Shown piece after piece: positions 1 through 8,728 of a stretch of 64,000 bases of DNA. The number at the start of each line of letters is the position of its first letter. Positions within the stretch are counted from its first letter, which is position 1. This DNA is from Polaromonas sp. OV174 (lineage in GTDB: Bacteria; Pseudomonadota; Gammaproteobacteria; Burkholderiales; Burkholderiaceae_C): positions 26,690 to 90,689 of the forward strand of contig NZ_FOKZ01000018.1 of the NCBI RefSeq assembly GCF_900112285.1, in the 5' to 3' direction. A model generated the notes under the pieces. That model was given only the letters and a program-made list of their open reading frames with translations. It searched no databases and was not told where the DNA came from. Made by a program: the position numbers and the translations under genes.

Positions 1-67
1 TGAGAAAAAGAACAAAAAGCATTGATTTGATTGAAGATTTTTCTATGCCTTCAAGCTGGATGAGATG

Positions 68-121
68 CATGTTTCATTTTTGATGTTGCAAATATGGTTT
101 ATTTTTCAAAATTGAAACATG
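68..121. promoter_or_regulatory. Inverted repeats upstream of prpR, candidate operator
   Basis: CATGTTTCA at 68-76 is matched by its perfect reverse complement TGAAACATG at 113-121. Nested in the right half is TTTCAA-AA-TTGAAA at 104-117. The right arm ends on the first possible start codon of prpR, so a bound protein would sit on the translation start, or the true start is the next ATG at 167. Control by PrpR itself is inference from position. I found no convincing sigma54 -24/-12 site in the 118 bases available. Confidence 0.45.
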
Positions 122-2125
122 GGCGCCATAATCCAGAGCACCTCCTCAGCATTCCCGGACAGTCCTATGAGCCTTAAAGACACAAGTAGCCGCCCCGTGA
201 TCTGGGCGGTGAGCGCCTATCGTCTGACCGACATTTTTCGGAGCATCGCGCCGGAGTTTTCAGCCCAGGCCGACATCCACATCATCAACAAAGGTTTTGC
301 GGATGCGGTGGAGGAGATTCAGGCGCGCTTAAGGCATGAACGCTGCGATGTGATTGTGGCGGCCGGCTCCAACGGGGCTTATTTGCGCCAGCATCTGGCG
401 CTGCCCCTGGTGCTGCTCAAGGTCGGCGGCTTCGACCTGCTGGCCGCCCTGACGCGCGCGCGCCAGGTGTCGGACCGCATCGCCATCGTGACCCATAAAA
501 CCGCCGCGCCTGAACTGAGCCAATTCATCCAGCTGTTCGATTTGCGGATCCAGGAACGCGCCTACGAAACGGCGGACCAGGCCAGAGATTGCATCCGGGC
601 GCTGGCGGCCCAGGGCATAGATGTGGTGGTGGGTCCGGGGCTGGTCGCCAACCTGGCCGATGAGCTGGGCCTGCACGGCGTTTTTCTCTACGCCCCTGAT
701 TCGGCACGCCAGGCTTTTTCGGACGCCGTGGAGATTGCCCGTATCAAACATGTGGAGGCCTCGCGTCATGCGCAGCTGGATGCGGTGTTGCAGCATTTGA
801 GCGACGGCGTTGTCGCCATAGATATGCAGCAGCAGGTGCTCTCCGTCAATCCGGCCATGCTGCGCCTGGCGGGCAGCCCGGACACCCCCATGGCGCAATG
901 GCTGGGCAAGCCGCTGCGCGAGGTGCTGCCGGCCGTTCGCGCCGGCTCGGTGCTGACGCGGGGCTGGCCCGACCTGGGCAGTGTGGAGCAGGTCGGTCAG
1001 CGCACGCTGGTCATCAACCGGGTTCCGGTTTTTGAGCAAGGCGTGCAAACCGGCGCCGTGCTAACCGTCATTGATTCGGGTGACGTTGAGCAGGTCACCA
1101 GCCGTTTGCGCCTGCACCAGCAGATCACGACGCGCCACGCACGTTACCACCTGCAACAGGTGGCGGCGGCATCTCCACGCATGAAGCAACTCATCACTCT
1201 GTGCGAGACCTATGCCAGGCGCAGCGACGCCACCGTTTTGATTTCAGGTGAAAGCGGTACCGGCAAGGAACTGATTGCGCAGGGCATTCACAATGCCAGC
1301 CGGCGCGCCGCCGAACCTTTCCTGGCCATCAATTGCGGGGCGTTCACCGAGTCGCTGCTGGAGAGCGAGTTGTTCGGCTACGAGGACGGCGCGTTCACCG
1401 GAGCTCGCCGGGGCGGCAAAGCCGGCCTGTTCGAGTCGGCGCACCTGGGCACTATTTTTCTGGATGAAATCGGCGAGATGCCGCTGGTGCTGCAGACCCG
1501 GCTCTTGCGTGTATTGCAGGAAAAAGAGGTCATGCGGGTCGGCGGCCGCGAGTCCATTCCCGTCGATGTGCGCGTCATTGCCGCCACCCACCGCGATTTG
1601 CTGGCCTTGGTGGGGGCGCAGCAGTTTCGGCAAGACTTGTTTTACCGCCTGAACATCCTGCAGGTGGTGATCCCGCCGCTGCGGCAACGCCCGGAAGATC
1701 TGGCCTTGCTGGCCGTGACGCTGTTCGATGCCGCGTTCAAACGTGCCGGCCTGCAAGACGAGGCGCGCGACATCATCAAGGCGGTGCTGCCCCTGTTCAT
1801 GTCCCACAGCTGGCCAGGCAATGTGCGGGAACTTGAAAATGCCGCCGAACGGCTGGCCATAGGCTGCATCGCCCTTCACGGCATCCCCAGCCCGGACGAT
1901 TTGCAGCGCCTGCTTCCCGAGCTGCATGGACCGCGCCTTGTGGTTTGGGAGCCCCGGCCGCCCATCGCCGCAGCGTTAGTCGCCACCGAGCTCAAGGCGG
2001 TCACCCGGCAAACGGAGAAAGCCCATTTGCAGACCGTGCTCTCGGAATGCGCAGGCAATCAGGCAGAGGCCGCCCAGCGGCTGGGCATCAGCCGGGCCAC
2101 GCTTTGGCGCAAGTTGCGCGCCTGA
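119..2125 (+). CDS. prpR: PrpR-type sigma54-dependent transcriptional activator
   Basis: Sigma54 enhancer-binding protein of 668 residues. Order: PrpR N-terminal sensor domain (about 25-210), PAS-like segment (about 220-330), AAA+ domain with Walker A GESGTGKE near residue 376 and an intact GAFTGA loop near 424, and a C-terminal Fis-type helix-turn-helix ([14 protein letters not shown]). The GAFTGA loop is what contacts sigma54, so the protein should be an active activator. In enteric bacteria PrpR responds to 2-methylcitrate and switches on the methylcitrate cycle for propionate. Here the prp genes would lie left of the window on the other strand (inference). Start uncertain: ATG 119 overlaps an inverted repeat and neither it nor ATG 167 (MSLKD) has a strong ribosome site. 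The protein family is secure; the exact inducer is not. Confidence 0.85.
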   Translation: MGAIIQSTSSAFPDSPMSLKDTSSRPVIWAVSAYRLTDIFRSIAPEFSAQADIHIINKGFADAVEEIQARLRHERCDVIVAAGSNGAYLRQHLALPLVLLKVGGFDLLAALTRARQVSDRIAIVTHKTAAPELSQFIQLFDLRIQERAYETADQARDCIRALAAQGIDVVVGPGLVANLADELGLHGVFLYAPDSARQAFSDAVEIARIKHVEASRHAQLDAVLQHLSDGVVAIDMQQQVLSVNPAMLRLAGSPDTPMAQWLGKPLREVLPAVRAGSVLTRGWPDLGSVEQVGQRTLVINRVPVFEQGVQTGAVLTVIDSGDVEQVTSRLRLHQQITTRHARYHLQQVAAASPRMKQLITLCETYARRSDATVLISGESGTGKELIAQGIHNASRRAAEPFLAINCGAFTESLLESELFGYEDGAFTGARRGGKAGLFESAHLGTIFLDEIGEMPLVLQTRLLRVLQEKEVMRVGGRESIPVDVRVIAATHRDLLALVGAQQFRQDLFYRLNILQVVIPPLRQRPEDLALLAVTLFDAAFKRAGLQDEARDIIKAVLPLFMSHSWPGNVRELENAAERLAIGCIALHGIPSPDDLQRLLPELHGPRLVVWEPRPPIAAALVATELKAVTRQTEKAHLQTVLSECAGNQAEAAQRLGISRATLWRKLRA

Positions 2126-2160
2126 GCCGGGCTGCTTCAGTCTTTCATTCCCGGCTTTTG
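2125..2160 (+). terminator. Probable Rho-independent terminator after prpR
   Basis: AGCCGGG at 2125-2131 pairs with CCCGGCT at 2150-2156 across an 18-base loop, followed by TTTG and TTTT runs. The long loop makes it moderate in strength. Confidence 0.45.
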
Positions 2161-2176
2161 TTTTCCAGGCGCCACA

Positions 2177-2845
2177 ATGTGCGCCATGGGCAAACATCTT
2201 TCTGAGACCACTGGCGCACAGCGCCTGACTTGCGGTTTATTGGCTGGTTTGGTGATAGCGGCTGTCCCACTGCCCCTGGCCTGGCCGTTTCGCGCCTTAT
2301 TGGGCTGGAGTGCGGGCATCGCCCTTTATTTGATCCTGGCTTGGTGGCTGTGCGTGCGATTTGACGCCGAACGCACGCGTGAGCGCGCCCAGGCGCAGGA
2401 CGAACCCAGCATGGTGCTTTTTTTGCTGATGCTGCTGGCGACCGTGACCTGCGTGGCGGCCATCACCGTGATGATGCAGCAGAGCAAGGATTTTTCGGGC
2501 ATGCAGCGCACGCTGCAAATTGCGCTGTCCGTGGTGGCGCTGGTGGCTTCATGGTTGTTCATACAGACCATCTTTGCCTTCCGCTACGCGCACCGCTACT
2601 ACCAGCAGGAAATGCAGCGGGAGCCGAACGGGCCTGGCTTGCAGTTTCCGGGCGGGCTGGACCCGGACTATTTTGATTTTCTCTATTACGCCTTTGTGGT
2701 CGGCATGACCTCACAGGTGTCCGATGTGCAGGTCACCTCGCGTCAGATGCGGCGGCTCACGCTGGTACACGGCGTGCTGTCCTTTGGCTTCAATATGCTG
2801 ATTCTGGCGCTCAGCATCAATGTGGTGGCAGGCGCATTGTCGTAG
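2177..2845 (+). CDS. DUF1345 family membrane protein
   Basis: Protein of 222 residues with about five hydrophobic segments (roughly 17-36, 40-55, 78-100, 112-135, 198-220). The signature of the DUF1345 family is present near 155-185: FPGGLDPDYFDFLYYAF followed by GMTSQVSDV. Function of the family is unknown; it is an inner-membrane protein. It follows prpR on the same strand but a probable terminator lies between, so co-transcription is doubtful. Alternative starts exist at the second Met (MGKHLSE), two codons later. Confidence 0.8.
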   Translation: MCAMGKHLSETTGAQRLTCGLLAGLVIAAVPLPLAWPFRALLGWSAGIALYLILAWWLCVRFDAERTRERAQAQDEPSMVLFLLMLLATVTCVAAITVMMQQSKDFSGMQRTLQIALSVVALVASWLFIQTIFAFRYAHRYYQQEMQREPNGPGLQFPGGLDPDYFDFLYYAFVVGMTSQVSDVQVTSRQMRRLTLVHGVLSFGFNMLILALSINVVAGALS

Positions 2846-2868
2846 TTGCTGCCCCACGGCCCGGAGCG

Positions 2869-3819
2869 CTATTTGGCCTGGCGCCCCAGCTTGAGTTTGA
2901 GCAAGCCGGTGGACAGCGCGGTGCCGCAGACAATCACGCCGGCGCAGACCATCATCCACGGCGTGACCGACTCGCCCAGGAACAGCAGCCCATAGAGCAC
3001 GGCAAACACCGGCACCAGAAAGGTCACCGTCAGCGCCCGCTGCGGGCCGGCGTTTTCAATCAGCCTGAAAAACAGGATGTAGGCCACACCGGTACAGACC
3101 ACACCGACGGCCAGCAGGGCCAGCCAGGCGCTGCTGCTGGGCATGCGCGCCGGCCACAGCCACAGCGCCGGCAGGGCCAGGCCCAAGGTGGCGCCTATCT
3201 GGCTGCCGGCGGCCGTGACCAAGGGCGGCAGGCCGGACAGGTAGCGCTTGGTGTAGCTGGCCGAAATGCCGTAGCACAGGCAGGCCAGCAAACAGGCCAG
3301 CACCGCCCAGCCCGGCGCCACGCCCGAGGCGTCGGGCTTGAAGCTGGCCTTGTCCCAGGCCAGCATGGCGACGCCGGCAAAACCAATGAGCAGGCCCAGC
3401 ACGCGAGAGGCGTTGGGTTTCTCCTTGAGCCAGGCCCAGGCAATCAGCGCGCCGAACATGGGCACCGTGGCGTTCAGAATGGCCGACAGCCCGGTGGTGA
3501 TGGACAGCAGTGCAAAGGAAAAGCACGCAAAGGGAATGCCGGAGTTGAGCACGCCTATGAAGAAAATGCGTTTCCAGTTTTTCCGCAGCTCGGGCATCAG
3601 GCCGCGCAGCCAGACGATGGGCAGCAGAAACAGCGCCGCAATGGCGACGCGCACGGCGGCCGTCGGCAGCGGGCCGAATTCGACCGTGCCTATGCGCATG
3701 AACAGGAAGGAGGAGCCCCAGATGGCGGCCAGCATGGCGAAATCGGCTATCCAGCTTTTGGGGCTGCTGAGTGCCGTGCCGGCAAGGGGCGCCGTCAGAC
3801 CGGAAGATGGCTGGCTCAC
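2869..3819 (-). CDS. EamA/DMT-superfamily transporter
   Basis: Protein of 316 residues with two EamA repeats and about ten membrane segments, a usual drug/metabolite exporter size. It starts with GTG at 3819-3817, overlapping the stop codon of ogt by four bases (GTGA), which indicates translational coupling with ogt. Substrate cannot be told from sequence. A long overlapping open frame at 3056-3847 in another phase is a by-product of GC-rich codon bias. Confidence 0.85.
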   Translation of the reverse strand: MSQPSSGLTAPLAGTALSSPKSWIADFAMLAAIWGSSFLFMRIGTVEFGPLPTAAVRVAIAALFLLPIVWLRGLMPELRKNWKRIFFIGVLNSGIPFACFSFALLSITTGLSAILNATVPMFGALIAWAWLKEKPNASRVLGLLIGFAGVAMLAWDKASFKPDASGVAPGWAVLACLLACLCYGISASYTKRYLSGLPPLVTAAGSQIGATLGLALPALWLWPARMPSSSAWLALLAVGVVCTGVAYILFFRLIENAGPQRALTVTFLVPVFAVLYGLLFLGESVTPWMMVCAGVIVCGTALSTGLLKLKLGRQAK

Positions 3820-4340
3820 AGCAGTGTCTCCTCAAGCGCATGCTCAAGTTTGAGCAGGGCGGTTTTGCGCTCCAGCCCGCCGGCGTAACCGGTGAGCGAG
3901 CCGTTGCTGCCCATCACGCGGTGGCAGGGCACGATGACGCTGATGGGGTTGCGCCCGACCGCGGCGCCGACGGCGCGAACCGCGGCCGGCTTGCCAATGC
4001 GCTGGCTCACTTCGCCGTAGCTGGCCGTGTCGCCCTGAGGAATGGCCAGCAGCGCCTGCCACACCGACTGCTGGAACTCCGTGCCGTAAGCCAGATCCAG
4101 CGGCAGCTCGAAATGGCTGCGCCGGCCGGCGAAATATTCGCTGAGCTGGCGGCAGGTTTCCTGCAGCAGCGGATGCTCGTCGTTGCGCGGCCAGCTGCCG
4201 GCTTGGCCTGAGAGTTCGGTGGGCAGGTGGCGCTGGCCTTCAAACCAGAGCCCGGCCAGTCCCTTGTCGGTGGCGGCCAGAATCATGGGCCCCAGCGGGC
4301 TTTGATAGGTCGTCTGAACCATGGATTTGTCGAATTTCAT
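3816..4340 (-). CDS. ogt: Methylated-DNA--[protein]-cysteine S-methyltransferase
   Basis: Suicide repair protein that moves the methyl group from O6-methylguanine to its own cysteine. The active-site motif VPCHRVMGS is present (Cys139 from the chosen start), with the downstream LTGYAGGLERK segment typical of Ogt/MGMT. Of three in-frame starts (GTG 4349, ATG 4340, ATG 4322) I chose ATG 4340 because AGGTG lies six bases before it; this gives 174 residues. It lies downstream of the AlkA-type glycosylase on the same strand, so two alkylation-repair routes sit together, and it is coupled to the EamA gene behind it. Confidence 0.9.
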   Translation of the reverse strand: MKFDKSMVQTTYQSPLGPMILAATDKGLAGLWFEGQRHLPTELSGQAGSWPRNDEHPLLQETCRQLSEYFAGRRSHFELPLDLAYGTEFQQSVWQALLAIPQGDTASYGEVSQRIGKPAAVRAVGAAVGRNPISVIVPCHRVMGSNGSLTGYAGGLERKTALLKLEHALEETLL

Positions 4341-4386
4341 GATGATCACCTTTGATGCGGCTGTTGCCTGATAGCTGCTTTTTTAA

Positions 4387-4443
4387 GCTTTTTATGGCTG
4401 TAGCCCTTTGTGGATGGGCGCAAGAAGCTATGGATTTGGTAGC
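4387..4443 (-). repeat. GCTAT-family dispersed repeat, copy 1
   Basis: Read on the minus strand it has the family pattern: GCTACC, then CATAGCTTCTTGCGCCC, then GGGCTACAG. A second core fragment, GATAGCTGCTT, lies just left at 4370-4380 in the opposite orientation, so the site may be a head-to-head pair. Intergenic, between ogt and the alkA terminator. Confidence 0.7.
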
Positions 4444-4479
4444 GTTTTAAGTCGTTGCTAGGTCGCTGTGCGGTGCTTT

Positions 4480-4525
4480 TTAAAAACGCCAAGTTTGATT
4501 CATCGGTTGGCGATGATGGCTTGGC
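4480..4525 (-). terminator. Terminator downstream of the AlkA-type gene
   Basis: GCCAAG (4488-4493) pairs with CTTGGC (4520-4525), and CATCG (4501-4505) with CGATG (4511-4515). On the minus strand the stem is followed by GTTTTTA. Fits Rho-independent termination about 70 bases after the glycosylase stop codon. Confidence 0.55.
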
Positions 4526-4589
4526 AAAACCTTTCCGTCCAATGAAATCCCGGCGCCTGATTCATTCCATTAGCGCATGAGTCGCGGCG

Positions 4590-6104
4590 CTAGCCGTCGG
4601 CCGCCGCTCCCAGCGTGCCGCTCCAGGCGCGTATGACGGCGTAGCTGCGCCAGGGCGCCCAGGCGGCGCTGGCTTTTTCGGCCTCGCGCGCCGGGTTCTT
4701 CAAGCCCTGCACGCCCAGTGCCTTGTGCAGCGCCACGTCACCGGACGGAAATGCATCGGGCCAGCGCAGCGCGCGCATCGCGATGTATTGCGCCGTCCAG
4801 TCGCCAATGCCCGGCAAGGCCTTGAGCGCGACCAGCGTGGCGTTGACGTCGGCGCCGCTGTGCAGTTGCAGGCGTTTGTCGGCCACCGCCTGCGCGATGC
4901 CGACGATGGCGGCCTGGCGCTGCCTGACGATGCCCAGCTGGCCCAGCGCATCGCCGCTGGCCGCCGCCAGCACGGCGGGTGCCGGAAAGAGTCGCGTCAG
5001 TTGCGGCCACGGTGTTTCCAGGGCTTCGCCAAAACGCTCCACCATGCGCTGCGCCAGGGTGCGGGCGGCGGCCACGGTGATTTGCTGGCCCAGCACGGCG
5101 CGCACCGCCAGTTCGTAGCCGTCCAGTGCGCCGGGAACGCGCAAGCCGTCGCCGCCCGGAAAACTCGCGTGCAGCACGCCGTTGATGGCCGCCGGGTCGG
5201 CGTCCAGATCGAACAGGGCGCGGACCCGGCGTATCACCAGCGGCAGCACCTCGCGCAGCGAATCGCTGACGCGCAGCACCAGCTGGCAGCGGCTCTCGTC
5301 AAAACTGGCCAGCAGCCAGCCGGTATGCACCTTGCCGCCGGATTCGATGCGAAATGTCCTTCCCAGGCCCGGTGCTTGTCCGCTACCAGCTATGAATTCA
5401 ATAGCATTGAGGCAGCGCTTGCCGAAAAATTCCAGCATCGCCGCCACGTCGTAAGGCGGCCGGTAGCCCAGCCTTATGGTGATGCCCTCGCCAGCCGCTC
5501 CGGGCCGGGCTGGGCCCTGGCGCCGCATTTGCGTCGGGTTGAGCTGGTAGTGGTCCAGGAAGGCGGCGTTAAAGCGGCGCAGGCTGGCGTAGCCGCTGAT
5601 CAGCGCCACCTGGGTGATGGGCAAGTTGGTGTCGGCCAGCAACTGCTTGGCCGTGTGCAGGCGCCGCGTCTGCAAATACTGCAATGGTGAAACACCAAAC
5701 TGGGCTTCGAAAATCCGCCGCACATGGCGGTCGCTCACGCCTAGGCGGGCGGCCAGTTTTTCCACCGAGGGCGCGGCGTCCGTCCAGGCTTCGGTTTCAT
5801 CCAGCAGCCTGGCGGCCTGGTGCGCCAGGATGTAGGAGGCGTCCTGGATGGACCAGACCACCGAGTGCGGCGCCAACTCGGGCCGGCAGCGCAGGCAGGG
5901 GCGAAAGCCGGCGCTTTCGGCCTGCGCCGCATGGCGAAAGAAGCGGCAGTTTTCCCGCTTGGGCGCCTTCACGCTGCAGACCGGCCGGCAGTAAATGCCG
6001 GTGGAGGTCACGCCGGTGAAAAAGCTGCCGTCAAAACGCGCGTCCCGCGCCTTCAGGGCAAGGTAGCAGTCGTTGTCGGCCAGTGGGGCGTTTGCGGTGG
6101 TCAT
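4590..6104 (-). CDS. DNA-3-methyladenine glycosylase AlkA with Ada-type N-terminus and AraC HTH
   Basis: Fusion protein of 504 residues. Residues about 10-80 form an Ada zinc-binding domain (YCRPVCSVKAP and CLRCRPE give the four cysteines). About 95-190 is an AraC-type helix-turn-helix (GVSDRHVRRIFEAQFGVSP). The rest is AlkA N-terminal domain plus a helix-hairpin-helix glycosylase with LPGIGDWTAQYI and the catalytic Asp in FPSGDVAL. It lacks the C-terminal Ogt domain of true Ada, so it can sense methyl-phosphotriesters and excise alkylated bases but does not itself do O6 repair; ogt lies downstream. Start ATG 6104 is preferred to an upstream in-frame extension because the Ada domain begins a few residues later. 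A GCTAT-family repeat is embedded in the AlkA N-terminal domain (5363-5405). Confidence 0.88.
   Translation of the reverse strand: MTTANAPLADNDCYLALKARDARFDGSFFTGVTSTGIYCRPVCSVKAPKRENCRFFRHAAQAESAGFRPCLRCRPELAPHSVVWSIQDASYILAHQAARLLDETEAWTDAAPSVEKLAARLGVSDRHVRRIFEAQFGVSPLQYLQTRRLHTAKQLLADTNLPITQVALISGYASLRRFNAAFLDHYQLNPTQMRRQGPARPGAAGEGITIRLGYRPPYDVAAMLEFFGKRCLNAIEFIAGSGQAPGLGRTFRIESGGKVHTGWLLASFDESRCQLVLRVSDSLREVLPLVIRRVRALFDLDADPAAINGVLHASFPGGDGLRVPGALDGYELAVRAVLGQQITVAAARTLAQRMVERFGEALETPWPQLTRLFPAPAVLAAASGDALGQLGIVRQRQAAIVGIAQAVADKRLQLHSGADVNATLVALKALPGIGDWTAQYIAMRALRWPDAFPSGDVALHKALGVQGLKNPAREAEKASAAWAPWRSYAVIRAWSGTLGAAADG
5363..5405 (-). repeat. GCTAT-family repeat embedded in the AlkA-type gene
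   Basis: Minus-strand reading gives GCTATTGAATTCATAGCTGG then TAGCG and GGGCCTGG, the family core. It is translated in frame as NAIEFIAGSGQAPGLG between the FFGKR segment and RTFRI, where AlkA relatives usually have only a short loop (from memory). Confidence 0.65.
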
Positions 6105-6233
6105 GGCGAAATGATACGCCTGGTGCTGCTGTGAACTAGCCGTTTTCGGACATGTCCCTGAGCGGCTTTGGGCGGAGGTACGCAAGGGCTGCCGCCTACA
6201 ATCGATCCAGTCTCACTATTGGAAAAACTTGCC

Positions 6234-7619
6234 ATGCTAGTCAATGCCGCCATTTTCAAAGCCTATGACATTCGCGGCGTGGTGCCGTCCACCATCAACG
6301 AAGAAATGGCCGAAGCCCTGGGCAAGGCCTTTGGCATGGCGGCGCTGGCAGAAGGCGAAAAAACCGTGGCCGTGGGCCGTGACGGCCGGCTCAGCGGGCC
6401 GGCGCTCAGCGCCGCGCTGATGCGTGGCCTGGCCGCCGTCGGCGTTGAGGTGGTGGATGTGGGCATGGTCACCACGCCCATGCTGTATTTCGCCGCCAAC
6501 ACGCTGACCCGCTCCGGCATTCAGGTCACCGGCAGCCACAACCCCAAGGACTACAACGGCTTCAAGATGGTGCTGGCCGGGCGCGCGATTTACGGCGAAG
6601 AGATTCAGGCGCTGCGTCGCGTGATGGAGGCCGATAGTTGGACGCTGGCAGCCCAGCCTGCCGCGATGCGTCAGGTGAACGTCGAGGCCGACTACCGCGA
6701 GCGCATCGTCTCCGGCATCAAGCTGTCGCGGCCCATGAAAATCGTCATCGACTCGGGCAACGGCATTGCCGGCGCTTCGGCCCCGGCCATCTTTCGCGCC
6801 CTGGGCTGCGAAGTGACCGAGCTGTTCAGCGAGGTCGATGGCAATTTTCCCAACCACCACCCCGACCCGAGCAAGCCCGAGAACCTGAAGGATTTGATCC
6901 AGGCCTTGCAAAGCGGCGACGCCGAATTGGGCCTGGCCTTTGACGGCGACGGCGACCGTCTGGGCATAGTCACCAAGGACGGCCAGAACATCTACCCCGA
7001 CCGCCAGATGATGCTGTTCGCCAGAGACGTGCTGTCGCGCGTGCCCGGCGGCACGATTTTGTTTGACGTGAAATGCTCGCAGCGCCTGGCGCCTGAAATC
7101 GAGGCGGCCGGCGGCGTGGCCCTGATGTACAAAACCGGCCACTCGCTGATCAAGGCCAAGATGAAGGAAGTCAACGCGCCGCTGGGCGGCGAGATGAGCG
7201 GCCACATCTTCTTCAAGGAGCGCTGGTACGGTTTTGACGACGGCACTTATGCCGGCGCCCGCCTGCTGGAAATCGTCAGCCGTTCGCCCGATGCCGGCGC
7301 CGTGCTCAATAGCCTGCCGACCAGCTTCAGCACGCCCGAGCTCAACGTCGCCTGTCAGGAAGGCGAGCAGCACACCGCGGTCGCGGCGCTGATCAAGGCC
7401 GCGCATTTCGATGCCCCGGCCAAAATTTCCACCATAGACGGCGTGCGCGTCGACTGGCCCGACGGCTTTGGCCTGATACGCGCTTCCAACACCACGCCGG
7501 TGCTGGTGTTGCGCTTTGAAGGCCACACGCAAGAAGCGCTGCATCGCATCGAGGCCGACATGCTGGCCTTGCTGCGCAGCGTCAAGCCCGATGCGAGTTT
7601 GGCCGCCGCAGCGCACTGA
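6234..7619 (+). CDS. Phosphomannomutase/phosphoglucomutase
   Basis: Hexose-phosphate mutase of the AlgC/CpsG group, 461 residues from ATG 6234. It interconverts hexose 6-phosphates and 1-phosphates, feeding LPS and exopolysaccharide precursors. Seen: catalytic serine in TGSHNPKDYNG (about residue 97-107), metal loop DGDGDRLG (about 236), sugar loop GGEMSGHIFF, and the phosphate loop near the C-terminus (RASNTTPVL). The upstream in-frame extension to 6168 lacks family similarity. It is followed directly by waaC and waaA on the same strand. The choice between manB, algC and pgm names cannot be settled from sequence alone. Confidence 0.9.
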   Translation: MLVNAAIFKAYDIRGVVPSTINEEMAEALGKAFGMAALAEGEKTVAVGRDGRLSGPALSAALMRGLAAVGVEVVDVGMVTTPMLYFAANTLTRSGIQVTGSHNPKDYNGFKMVLAGRAIYGEEIQALRRVMEADSWTLAAQPAAMRQVNVEADYRERIVSGIKLSRPMKIVIDSGNGIAGASAPAIFRALGCEVTELFSEVDGNFPNHHPDPSKPENLKDLIQALQSGDAELGLAFDGDGDRLGIVTKDGQNIYPDRQMMLFARDVLSRVPGGTILFDVKCSQRLAPEIEAAGGVALMYKTGHSLIKAKMKEVNAPLGGEMSGHIFFKERWYGFDDGTYAGARLLEIVSRSPDAGAVLNSLPTSFSTPELNVACQEGEQHTAVAALIKAAHFDAPAKISTIDGVRVDWPDGFGLIRASNTTPVLVLRFEGHTQEALHRIEADMLALLRSVKPDASLAAAAH

Positions 7620-7649
7620 TCGCTGTGGACGATGACGTGCGCAGCGCCG

Positions 7650-7716
7650 GGCCGCCCCAAGCAAGCACAGCCCCCTCGGGGGGCAGCGCATTACACGGAG
7701 TGAAAAGCGTGGGGGC
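7650..7716 (+). repeat. Second dispersed repeat (AGTGAAAAGCGTGGGG family), copy 1
   Basis: Contains a hairpin CCCCCTCGGGGGG followed by CAGCG, TTACACGGAGTGAAAAGCG and TGGGGG. The segment TACACG-N-AGTGAAAAGCGTGGGG recurs at 46049-46068. This copy provides the GGAG and the GTG codons from which waaC is probably translated. Confidence 0.65.
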
Positions 7717-8728
7717 AAAAAAGATCCTGCTCGTCAAGCTGTCGTCGCTGGGCGACGTGGTTCATGCCTTGCCGGTGCTGCAAGACATACACGCCGCCTT
7801 GCCTGATGCGCAGATTGACTGGGTGGTGGAGAAATCCTTTGCCCCGCTGCTGGCCAATCACGCCGGTGTGCACCGCATCATTGCCTGCGAGATCCGGCGC
7901 TGGCGCAAGTCGCCGCTGTCGGCCGCCACCCGCCTGCAGTGGAACGCCTTCAAGGCCCAGCTGCGACAAGAGCGCTACGACGCGGTGATTGATCTGCAAG
8001 GCCTGACCAAGTCGGCGCTGGTGGCGCGGCTGGCGCGCATGGCGCCGGGCGGCAAACGTTACGCGCTGGCGAATCAGACCGAGGGCTCGGGTTACGAAGC
8101 GCCGACGCGCTGGGTCGCCGACGTGGCGATTCGCATGAGGCCGCACATCCACGCCGTGCAGCGCTCGCGCGAGCTGGCTGCGCAGGCGCTGGGCTACGCC
8201 TTGGTGGTGACGCCTGATTTTGGATTAAAAAGGCCTGCAGCCCAGCAGGGACGAGCGCAAGAAGCTCCTGAAAACATAGCGAATCGGGTGGCCTTTGTGC
8301 ACGGCACGTCGCGCGCCGACAAGGAGTGGCCGCTGGACCACTGGATCGCACTGGGTCAGCGCCTGAATGCGGCCGGCCAGCAAATCGTGCTGCCGCATGG
8401 CAATGCCCGCGAGCTGGCGACCAGCCAGGCGATTGCCCAGGCGCTCAATGCGCGCGAGCCCGAGCAGGCCGTGGTCTGGCCGCTGCTGGCGCTCGATGCC
8501 CTGACGCACGAGCTGGCACTGTGCGCCGGCGTCATAGGCGTGGACAGCGGCGTCAGCCACATCGCCGTGGCGCTGGATTTGCCGCATGTGCAGATTTACA
8601 ACTTCGACACCGACTGGCGCACCGGGCCGGCAGCTGGCGGGCGCCAGCGCAGCGTGTTTGCGCAGCCCGCGCCCAGCGTGGAGGCGGTCTGGCAGGCCTG
8701 GCTGGATTGCCAGTCGGGGGCTGCATGA
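7709..8728 (+). CDS. waaC: Lipopolysaccharide heptosyltransferase I
   Basis: GT9 glycosyltransferase that adds the first L-glycero-D-manno-heptose to Kdo2-lipid A on the inner face of the cytoplasmic membrane. The N-terminal motif KILLVKLSSLGDVVHALP and the C-terminal GVDSGVSHIAVAL are diagnostic. GTG 7709 is the chosen start because GGAG lies eight bases upstream and WaaC proteins begin right before the KILLVK strand; 339 residues result. GTG 7700 and GTG 7625 are also in frame. Its stop overlaps the waaA start (ATGA). A GCTAT-family repeat contributes the in-frame segment KRPAAQQGRAQEAPENIA at about 173-190, between the two Rossmann-like domains. Confidence 0.9.
   Translation: MGAKKILLVKLSSLGDVVHALPVLQDIHAALPDAQIDWVVEKSFAPLLANHAGVHRIIACEIRRWRKSPLSAATRLQWNAFKAQLRQERYDAVIDLQGLTKSALVARLARMAPGGKRYALANQTEGSGYEAPTRWVADVAIRMRPHIHAVQRSRELAAQALGYALVVTPDFGLKRPAAQQGRAQEAPENIANRVAFVHGTSRADKEWPLDHWIALGQRLNAAGQQIVLPHGNARELATSQAIAQALNAREPEQAVVWPLLALDALTHELALCAGVIGVDSGVSHIAVALDLPHVQIYNFDTDWRTGPAAGGRQRSVFAQPAPSVEAVWQAWLDCQSGAA
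8227..8280 (-). repeat. GCTAT-family repeat embedded in waaC
   Basis: On the minus strand: GCTATGTTTTCAGGAGCTT, CTTGCGC, GGGCTGCAGGCC. Translated from the plus strand as RPAAQQGRAQEAPENIA. Same reading frame as the copy in waaA. Confidence 0.75.

Noticed and set aside
1..118. Sigma54 promoter between prpR and the left edge
   Set aside because: No GG-N10-GC pair with acceptable flanks in the 118 bases visible on either strand.
6237..7718. 493-residue minus-strand frame opposite the phosphomannomutase gene
   Set aside because: The sense gene has complete catalytic motifs; the antisense frame is low-complexity and unlike any family.
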